64,000 nucleotides of DNA from Enterobacter cloacae (GTDB taxonomy: Bacteria; Pseudomonadota; Gammaproteobacteria; Enterobacterales; Enterobacteriaceae): contig AP022133.1 in NCBI GenBank assembly GCA_014169315.1, positions 3,472,001-3,536,000 on the forward strand, given 5' to 3'. The translations under genes and the position numbers were made by a program. The stretch's first letter is position 1, and each line of letters opens with the position of its first letter. Below are positions 56,882 to 64,000 of this stretch, piece by piece. The notes beneath the pieces were generated by a model. It was not told where the DNA came from, ran no database searches, and was given only the letters and a program-made list of their open reading frames with translations.

Positions 56882-57471
56882 ATTAATTGAAAACCTTTTT
56901 TGTGGTAAGTCGAGAAATCAAAGAACAGAATAATTCATTTCCCCTTCAATATCTACCCATCTAATTTCTCAGCCATTGCTGTAAATAGTTTGAAATATTT
57001 AAACTTAATATTGCTCTAATTCTGGATAAAGCATGGGGGGATATAACGCTGCACGATGAGCGAATGCATAAAAATGCAACACAGAAGAATAAAACAGACT
57101 GAACAAAATCAGCATTTTTATCTGAAAAATCAAAAAATGAAGAACAATTATCATGAGGCGAATGTTTTTTGTTCAAAACAAGAAACACCATGCTGATAAC
57201 ATGGTTAATCCGGGAGGGAGAATCATGCAAACAGATCACAACAACATGATTTTAAACAACAAAAACAATAAAGAAAAAGAAAATAACGAGGCGATTAAAA
57301 ATTAATCGATTTTAGAGAGTTTTGTGGACAAAACGGTAATAAATAAAAATTAATCACTAATTGTTAGTTTCAAACCAGAGATATACGCTATACACACCAA
57401 ACAAAGCAACCTAAAGCACTAAACGCTTCGGGTAAAACGTTACTATCGTGTTCTTCTCAAGGAGTTCAGAC
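56882..57471. promoter_or_regulatory. AT-rich stpA-alaE divergent regulatory region
   Basis: 590 bp with very low GC and no supportable gene; the 92-codon minus-strand frame in it has no ribosome binding site or recognisable protein. It must hold stpA and alaE promoters and is a plausible StpA/H-NS autoregulatory site. No clear consensus box can be assigned by eye. Confidence 0.55.
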
Positions 57472-57921
57472 ATGTTCTCACCGCAATCTCGCCTGCGCCA
57501 TGCGGTAGCGGATACCGTCGCGATGGTTGTCTACTGCTCCGTCGTGAACATGCTGATTGAAATATTCCTCTCCGGAATGTCCTTCGAGCAGTCGCTTTCT
57601 TCTCGTCTGGTGGCGATCCCGGTAAACATCCTTATTGCATGGCCTTACGGATTATACCGCGATGCGGTGATGCGTTTCGCCCGTCGTATGAGCCCGGCAG
57701 GCTGGGTGAAAAATCTGGCAGACGTACTGGCATATGTCACTTTCCAGTCTCCGGTCTACGTGGCGATTTTGCTCACGGTTGGCGCAGACTGGCATCAAAT
57801 TGCCGCTGCGGTGAGCTCGAACATTGTGATTTCAATGTTGATGGGCGCGGTGTATGGCTATTTTCTCGACTACTGTCGTCGCCTGTTTAAAGTCAGCCAG
57901 TACGACCAGGCAAAAGCGTGA
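57472..57921 (+). CDS. alaE: AlaE, L-alanine exporter
   Basis: 149 residues with four membrane spans ([73 protein letters not shown]). Start ATG with AAGGAG seven bases upstream. Matches E. coli AlaE (YgaW), inducible by alanine. Confidence 0.95.
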   Translation: MFSPQSRLRHAVADTVAMVVYCSVVNMLIEIFLSGMSFEQSLSSRLVAIPVNILIAWPYGLYRDAVMRFARRMSPAGWVKNLADVLAYVTFQSPVYVAILLTVGADWHQIAAAVSSNIVISMLMGAVYGYFLDYCRRLFKVSQYDQAKA

Positions 57922-57927
57922 TCAGGA

Positions 57928-57949
57928 GCGACTGGCGTATGCCAGTCGC
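57928..57949. terminator. Terminator between alaE and ygaC
   Basis: GCGACTGGC-GTAT-GCCAGTCGC, perfect 9-bp arms between convergent genes. Confidence 0.75.
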
Positions 57950-57953
57950 AGAC

Positions 57954-58298
57954 CTATTGTACTTCGCCAAACAGTCCCTTCAGGAACCGTTCCAGCGCCA
58001 TACGCGAACTGAAACCATGCGGAATACCATAATGTTCATGCGTTTCCCCACCTAAATAGAGGGGGAATTGCTGATAATGATCGCAGGTTTTAATATCCGA
58101 GGCAGGCTCAGCAAATGACTGGCTTCTGTCTTTCAGCGTCGGATGAATAATGAGAGCCGTACGCCCCATTCTCGCTTCACGGTTAACATAAACATAATTC
58201 TCACCACGGCGATATCCATAGGCTTTTGGTGTCACTTCGTCCATGATGAATCCCGCTTTTTCAAGAACGCGCGCCACCTCATCGGGTCGTAAATACAT
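57954..58298 (-). CDS. ygaC: YgaC (DUF2002)
   Basis: 114-residue DUF2002 protein: [22 protein letters not shown] and [23 protein letters not shown]. Matches E. coli YgaC, a Fur-regulated protein of unknown function. Monocistronic. Confidence 0.93.
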   Translation of the reverse strand: MYLRPDEVARVLEKAGFIMDEVTPKAYGYRRGENYVYVNREARMGRTALIIHPTLKDRSQSFAEPASDIKTCDHYQQFPLYLGGETHEHYGIPHGFSSRMALERFLKGLFGEVQ

Positions 58299-58458
58299 AT
58301 CTCTTCCTCGTTATTTTTTCCTGCCGGGCAACCTTACCGTATTCAGCATTAGCAGGGCTTTCAGAATATTCCATAAACTGCCGGATAAGTCGTGACTCGC
58401 TTCAGATATTAAAATTCTGGGCTAAACTCAATGCGAAGGTAAAATTACGGAGGATCGT

Positions 58459-58785
58459 ATGTTTAACAGACCGAACCGGAATGATATTAACCACGACACC
58501 CAGGATATTCGTAATGATGTCAGCCAATTAGCAGACGCGCTGGAAGAAGTACTGAAATCCTGGGGTTCTGATGCAAAGGACGAAACGGATGCCGTAAAAC
58601 GTAAGGCTCAGTCTCTGTTGCGTGAAACCCGCGCCAGAATGCATGGCCGTCATCGTGCGACGCAGGCAGCCTGTGACGCGGCGAGTTGTGCAAATACCTT
58701 CGTCCGTGAGAGACCACTCTGTGCCCTGGGCACGGTCGCCGCCGTCGGCATCGTCGTAGGGGCTCTGCTCAGCCTGCGTAAGTAA
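58459..58785 (+). CDS. ygaM: YgaM (ElaB/YqjD family)
   Basis: 108 residues: coiled-coil N-terminus (DVSQLADALEEVLKSWGSDAKDE) and a C-terminal membrane anchor (LCALGTVAAVGIVVGALLSLR). DUF883-type protein associating ribosomes with the inner membrane, stationary-phase in E. coli. GGAGG precedes the ATG. Confidence 0.93.
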   Translation: MFNRPNRNDINHDTQDIRNDVSQLADALEEVLKSWGSDAKDETDAVKRKAQSLLRETRARMHGRHRATQAACDAASCANTFVRERPLCALGTVAAVGIVVGALLSLRK

Positions 58786-58850
58786 AGACCTGTCGCGATA
58801 CGTCTGCCCTGCCCCGCTGTACTCATCACCGGGGCAATAACACGCCAAAC

Positions 58851-58897
58851 ATCCCATATATTGTGTGGTTGAAAATCACCACATCTACATCTAGTAT
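58851..58897. promoter_or_regulatory. Candidate NrdR box pair upstream of nrdH
   Basis: A 16-mer at 58851-58866 (ending CATATATTGTGT) matches 13 of 16 positions of the NrdR box acaCwATATATwGtgt; a weaker one (10 of 16) starts 31 bp later at 58882. Two boxes three helical turns apart are the usual NrdR operator. Assignment by eye. Confidence 0.7.
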
Positions 58898-58970
58898 TCC
58901 TTTAGCGCAACACACACAACCTGACGCGATGACTCGCGCCGTTTTCTCATTTTAAATGGAAATACGAATC

Positions 58971-59201
58971 ATGAGCATTGTTATTTACACTCGTAGCAAT
59001 TGTGTTCAGTGCCACGCAACCAAACGCGCAATGGAAAACCGCGGCGTGGCGTTCGAGATGGTGAATATCGATCTGGTCCCGGATGCCGCCGATACCCTGC
59101 GCGCGCAAGGTTTCCGCCAGCTCCCGGTCGTCGTCACCGGAGAAACCAGCTGGTCTGGCTTTCGTCCGGATATGATTAATCGCCTGGCCACCCGTGCATG
59201 A
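58971..59201 (+). CDS. nrdH: NrdH, glutaredoxin-like electron donor
   Basis: 76 residues with CVQC redox centre and [16 protein letters not shown] motifs. Start at 58971 is chosen to match the known NrdH N-terminus; an ATG 15 bp upstream is possible. Reduces NrdE. Overlaps nrdI by four bases. Confidence 0.95.
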   Translation: MSIVIYTRSNCVQCHATKRAMENRGVAFEMVNIDLVPDAADTLRAQGFRQLPVVVTGETSWSGFRPDMINRLATRA

Positions 59202-59608
59202 GCAGGCTGGTCTACTTCTCCAGCAGCTCGGAAAACACGCTCCGCTTTATTGAGCGCGTCGGGCTGCCAGCGATACGTATTCCGCTCAACGAACGCGAGC
59301 GGATCCAGGTAGAGGAACCTTACATTCTGGTGGTTCCCAGCTATGGCGGCGGAGGTACGGCAGGCACGGTACCGCGTCAGGTGATCCGCTTTCTGAACGA
59401 TCCCCACAACCGACAGCTTATTCGCGGCGTTATTGCGGCAGGTAATCGCAATTTCGGCGAGGCATTTGCCCGCGCCGGGGATGTTATCTCTCAAAAATGC
59501 GGCGTGCCGTATCTCTATCGTTTTGAACTGATGGGGACACAGCAGGACGTAGAGAACGTGCGTAAAGGAGTAAACGAATTTTGGCAACGACAACCGCAGA
59601 ACGCGTAA
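59198..59608 (+). CDS. nrdI: NrdI, flavodoxin for NrdF cofactor assembly
   Basis: 136 residues: [15 protein letters not shown] flavin phosphate loop, PSYGGGG and [13 protein letters not shown]. Generates superoxide to assemble the Mn(III)2-tyrosyl radical of NrdF. The 3' end overlaps the nrdE start by 28 bp. Confidence 0.95.
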   Translation: MSRLVYFSSSSENTLRFIERVGLPAIRIPLNERERIQVEEPYILVVPSYGGGGTAGTVPRQVIRFLNDPHNRQLIRGVIAAGNRNFGEAFARAGDVISQKCGVPYLYRFELMGTQQDVENVRKGVNEFWQRQPQNA

Positions 59609-61725
59609 TTCAGGCGATACCGGATTACCACGCACTAAACGCGATGCTTAACCTCTACGATCGCGATGGCCGTATCCAGTTTGGCAAAGACCATGATGCG
59701 GTGGACGCCTTTTTTGCCGCCCATGTCCGCCCAAACAGCGTGACGTTTGCACACCCAAATGAACGTCTCGACTACCTGGTCAAAGAGGGGTATTACGAAG
59801 AGCGGGTACTCGCCCGCTATGACCGCGCCTTTGTGGTGATGCTGTTTGAGAAGGCCCATGCCAGCGGTTTTCGTTTCCAGACGTTCCTGGGTGCATGGAA
59901 GTACTACACCAGCTATACCCTGAAAACCTTCGACGGCAAACGCTATCTCGAGAGTTTTGAGGATCGCGTGGTGATGGTGGCGCTCACGCTGGCTCAGGGT
60001 GATGAAGCGCTGGCAGAACGTTTAACGGATGAGATCCTGTCAGGTCGTTTCCAGCCCGCCACACCGACCTTCCTCAACTGCGGCAAAGCCCAGCGCGGCG
60101 AGCTTGTTTCCTGCTTCCTGCTGCGTATCGAAGACAATATGGAGTCGATTGGCCGCGCGGTGAACTCGGCGCTGCAGCTGTCTAAACGCGGTGGCGGCGT
60201 GGCGTTTTTGCTCTCTAACCTGCGCGAAGCGGGTGCGCCAATTAAGCGCATTGAAAACCAGTCCTCCGGCGTCATCCCGGTGATGAAAATGCTGGAAGAT
60301 GCCTTCTCCTATGCCAACCAGCTTGGCGCACGTCAGGGCGCGGGCGCGGTCTATCTGCATGCGCATCACCCGGACATTCTGCGTTTTCTGGATACCAAAC
60401 GCGAAAACGCCGACGAAAAAATCCGTATCAAAACCCTGTCACTGGGTGTCGTGATCCCGGATGTCACCTTTACGCTCGCGAAAGAGAATGCGGACATGGC
60501 ACTCTTCTCGCCGTATGACATTGAACGCATTTACGGCAAAGCCTTTGGCGATGTGGCGATAAGCGAGCTTTACGATGAGCTGGTTGCCGATGACCGCATC
60601 CGCAAAACGACCATCAACGCCCGCGACTTCTTCCTGCGGCTGGCGGAAATTCAGTTTGAATCCGGCTATCCCTACATCATGTACGAAGACACGGTAAACC
60701 GCGCAAATCCGATTGCCGGGCGCATTAATATGAGCAACCTGTGCTCGGAAATTTTACAGGTCAACAGCGCGTCCACCTATGATGAAAACCTGGACTATGC
60801 GGGCATCGGTAAAGATATCTCCTGCAACCTCGGGTCGCTGAACATTGCCCACACAATGGATTCACCGGATTTTGGTCGCACGGTGGAAACCGCCATTCGC
60901 GGGCTGACGGCAGTGTCGGACATGAGCCACATTCGCAGTGTGCCGTCCGTTGAAGCGGGTAACGCCGCGTCGCACGCCATTGGTCTGGGGCAGATGAACC
61001 TTCATGGCTACCTGGCGCGGGAAGGTATCGCTTACGGTAGCCCCGAAGGGCTGGATTTCACCAACCTCTATTTCTACACCATCACCTGGCATGCGCTGCA
61101 TACCTCGATGCAGCTGGCACGCGAGCGCAACCAGCGCTTCGCAGGTTTTGAACTGTCGCGCTATGCCAGCGGCGAGTACTTCAGTCAGTATCTCGAAGGC
61201 AGCTGGACGCCGAAAACAGAGAAAGTGCGGGCGCTGTTTACCCGCGCGGGGATAACGCTTCCTACGCACGAGATGTGGCAGCAACTGCGTGACGATGTGA
61301 TGCACCACGGTATCTATAACCAGAATTTGCAGGCGGTGCCGCCGACGGGGTCTATCTCGTACATCAACCACGCCACGTCGAGCATCCACCCGATTGTGTC
61401 GAAAATTGAGATCCGTAAGGAAGGCAAAACCGGGCGCGTTTACTACCCTGCCCCGTTTATGACCAACGAGAATCTTGCGCTCTATCAGGACGCCTACGAA
61501 ATCGGCCCGGAGAAGATCATCGATACCTACGCTGAGGCGACAAAACACGTGGATCAGGGGTTGTCGCTGACGCTCTTTTTCCCGGACACCGCCACCACGC
61601 GCGATATCAACAAAGCGCAGATTTATGCCTGGAAGAAGGGCATCAAGACGCTCTACTACATTCGCCTGCGCCAGCTTGCGCTGGAAGGCACTGAAATTGA
61701 AGGCTGCGTGTCCTGCGCGCTGTAA
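59581..61725 (+). CDS. nrdE: NrdE, class Ib ribonucleotide reductase alpha subunit
   Basis: 714 residues, the E. coli length. TTG start with AAAGGAG ten bases upstream. Catalytic elements: substrate Cys pair in FLNCGK and CNLGSLN, NLCSEI with active Cys/Glu, [18 protein letters not shown] and the C-terminal shuttle CVSC. Reduces ribonucleoside diphosphates, with NrdH as donor. Confidence 0.96.
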   Translation: MATTTAERVIQAIPDYHALNAMLNLYDRDGRIQFGKDHDAVDAFFAAHVRPNSVTFAHPNERLDYLVKEGYYEERVLARYDRAFVVMLFEKAHASGFRFQTFLGAWKYYTSYTLKTFDGKRYLESFEDRVVMVALTLAQGDEALAERLTDEILSGRFQPATPTFLNCGKAQRGELVSCFLLRIEDNMESIGRAVNSALQLSKRGGGVAFLLSNLREAGAPIKRIENQSSGVIPVMKMLEDAFSYANQLGARQGAGAVYLHAHHPDILRFLDTKRENADEKIRIKTLSLGVVIPDVTFTLAKENADMALFSPYDIERIYGKAFGDVAISELYDELVADDRIRKTTINARDFFLRLAEIQFESGYPYIMYEDTVNRANPIAGRINMSNLCSEILQVNSASTYDENLDYAGIGKDISCNLGSLNIAHTMDSPDFGRTVETAIRGLTAVSDMSHIRSVPSVEAGNAASHAIGLGQMNLHGYLAREGIAYGSPEGLDFTNLYFYTITWHALHTSMQLARERNQRFAGFELSRYASGEYFSQYLEGSWTPKTEKVRALFTRAGITLPTHEMWQQLRDDVMHHGIYNQNLQAVPPTGSISYINHATSSIHPIVSKIEIRKEGKTGRVYYPAPFMTNENLALYQDAYEIGPEKIIDTYAEATKHVDQGLSLTLFFPDTATTRDINKAQIYAWKKGIKTLYYIRLRQLALEGTEIEGCVSCAL

Positions 61726-62694
<969 letters not shown>

Positions 62695-62698
62695 AAAC

Positions 62699-62746
62699 GC
62701 CCTCTCATCCGCCCTCTCCCCAAAGTGGCGAGGGTCAGGGTGAGGG
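62699..62746. repeat. CCCTCTCC-type intergenic repeat after nrdF
   Basis: GCCCTCTCCCC and GGCGAGGGTCAGGGTGAGGGG form a long imperfect hairpin directly after nrdF. Same repeat type as at 50.8 kb. Likely ends or stabilises the nrdHIEF transcript. Confidence 0.65.
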
Positions 62747-63074
62747 GAAATTAATACTGATTAATTTAATATAAACTTCATTATTTACCCTTAATATGCC
62801 CAAACCATCTACACTGTAATGTCCACGTCATATTCACCTGAATCACTCCAGTTCAGGTGAAATTTCCCTGTACAACAACAAAAAATTCAGAAAAATTCAA
62901 ACCACGCTCAGCCCTTTACTCATGGGAAATTCAGCCACTTCACCTGCAGCAAAATTCACACTATAAGTAGCCTCAGGGTTGTCTCAGATTCTCAGTATGT
63001 TAGGGTAATACCCGCTAACTATTTACCATGGTAATCATATCGACATAAACAAATAACAGGACATTCTCTATTGC
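62747..63074 (+). promoter_or_regulatory. proU upstream regulatory region
   Basis: About 330 bp of AT-rich DNA between nrdF and proV, with a perfect TTACCATGGTAA palindrome at 63023-63034, near the start. In relatives this region carries the osmoregulated sigma-70 promoter and H-NS sites. No box is assigned with confidence; the ATG is preceded by a weak ribosome binding site (CAGGACA). Confidence 0.6.
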
Positions 63075-64000
63075 ATGGCAATTAAATTAGAAGTAAAAAA
63101 TCTTTATAAAGTATTTGGTGAGCATCCGCAACGTGCTTTCAAATATATCGAAAAAGGACTTTCGAAAGAGCAAATTCTGGAAAAAACCGGGCTATCGCTT
63201 GGCGTTAAAGACGCCAGTCTGGCCATTGAAGAAGGCGAGATTTTCGTCATCATGGGGTTATCCGGTTCGGGTAAATCCACTATGGTTCGCCTTCTCAATC
63301 GCCTGATTGAACCCACCCGTGGACAGGTGCTGATTGATGGTGTGGATATAGCCAGAATATCAGATGCTGAGCTCCGTGAGGTGCGCAGAAAGAAGATTGC
63401 GATGGTGTTCCAGTCATTCGCGCTGATGCCGCATATGACGGTATTAAATAATACCGCCTTTGGCATGGAATTAGCAGGCATTGCGGCCGATGAGCGCCAG
63501 GAAAAAGCGCTGGATGCATTGCGTCAGGTAGGTCTGGATAATTATGCTCACGCATACCCGGATGAACTTTCCGGCGGGATGCGTCAGCGCGTGGGATTAG
63601 CCCGCGCATTAGCCATTAATCCAGACATTTTATTAATGGATGAAGCGTTCTCGGCGCTTGACCCGTTAATTCGTACCGAGATGCAGGATGAGCTGGTAAA
63701 ATTACAGTCGAAACATCAACGTACCATTGTCTTTATTTCCCACGATCTCGATGAAGCGATGCGTATTGGCGACCGTATTGCCATTATGCAAAATGGTGAG
63801 GTGGTGCAGGTCGGCACGCCGGATGAAATTCTGAATAATCCGGCGAATGATTATGTGCGTACCTTCTTCCGCGGCGTGGATATTAGCCAGGTCTTTAGCG
63901 CCAAAGATATTGCCCGCCGTACCCCGAACGGCATTATCCGTAAAACACCAGGTTTCGGTCCGCGCTCCGCACTCAAGCTTTTGCAGGATGAAGACCGCGA
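63075..64000 (+). CDS. proV: ProV, glycine betaine/proline ABC transporter ATPase, 3' end outside window
   Basis: First 308 codons of ProV; runs off the window. Walker [10 protein letters not shown], signature [15 protein letters not shown], Walker [14 protein letters not shown], switch [10 protein letters not shown], then the start of the CBS region (RRTPNGII). Characteristic ProV N-terminus [15 protein letters not shown]. ATPase of the ProU osmoprotectant importer. Start not ambiguous. Confidence 0.97.
   Translation, partial: MAIKLEVKNLYKVFGEHPQRAFKYIEKGLSKEQILEKTGLSLGVKDASLAIEEGEIFVIMGLSGSGKSTMVRLLNRLIEPTRGQVLIDGVDIARISDAELREVRRKKIAMVFQSFALMPHMTVLNNTAFGMELAGIAADERQEKALDALRQVGLDNYAHAYPDELSGGMRQRVGLARALAINPDILLMDEAFSALDPLIRTEMQDELVKLQSKHQRTIVFISHDLDEAMRIGDRIAIMQNGEVVQVGTPDEILNNPANDYVRTFFRGVDISQVFSAKDIARRTPNGIIRKTPGFGPRSALKLLQDEDR

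Noticed and set aside
56961..57239. 92-codon minus-strand frame in the stpA-alaE gap
   Set aside because: AT-rich, no ribosome binding site and no recognisable protein; region better explained as regulatory.

Overview
The window is chromosomal DNA of an Enterobacteriaceae member, most likely Enterobacter or a close relative such as Lelliottia. The right end has the E. coli-like backbone order ygaV-ygaP, stpA, alaE, ygaC, ygaM, nrdHIEF, proV with close protein similarity. The centre has a Bap-type adhesin locus, and the left end has island DNA of the kind found at the tmRNA gene ssrA. No tRNA, rRNA or CRISPR array was seen.

Bases 1-26.2 kb are a CP4-57-like integrative element. It starts with the 3' part of a P4-type integrase (2-952), an orphan with a Cys-His-Asp constellation, and a leftward alpA-yfjI-yfjJ-type control and replication cassette. 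It ends with a rightward block in CP4-57 order: yfjP, yfjQ, yfjR, two small exported proteins, a DUF905 protein, yfjX (antirestriction), yfjY (RadC-like), ypjJ, yfjZ and ypjF (a CbeA/CbtA-type antitoxin-toxin pair). A partial copy of the ssrA 3' end with its terminator (about 26.09-26.20 kb) looks like the right attachment site. The cargo slot between the two blocks, where E. coli K-12 carries rnlAB, holds an orphan 607-residue protein, a complete QatABCD anti-phage operon (11255 to 6524, minus strand), and a second leftward operon. That operon encodes a NERD / tandem kinase-like / superfamily 1 helicase protein and a 515-residue partner. The helicase gene is split by an IS5-family element (14082-15278) with a CTAA target duplication; taking out the IS and one duplication restores one open frame of 1652 codons.

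Bases 26.2-31.2 kb look like a second, decayed element in tandem at the same site. It has a P4-type integrase with a frameshifted N-terminus and, overlapping its stop codon, a two-gene module: a DUF3644 protein carrying a HEPN RNase motif, and a serine/threonine kinase with an intact catalytic core. This AT-rich pair looks like an uncharacterised toxin/kinase defence module. Mobile-element debris and orphans follow.

Bases 31.3-50.8 kb hold a small exported protein, a cupin, a YceI protein, an operon of a TPR protein, ECF sigma factor and anti-sigma factor (minus strand), and a biofilm locus. The biofilm locus is a 3513-residue BapA-like adhesin with about 25 Ig-like units, followed by its type I secretion outer-membrane protein, ABC exporter and membrane-fusion protein.

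Bases 51-64 kb are backbone: a HigBA-like toxin-antitoxin pair, a small membrane protein, a PLP aminotransferase, a LysR regulator divergent from a short-chain dehydrogenase, then ygaV, ygaP, a DUF2158 protein, stpA, alaE, ygaC, ygaM, the class Ib ribonucleotide reductase operon nrdHIEF with a plausible NrdR box pair, and the 5' part of proV.
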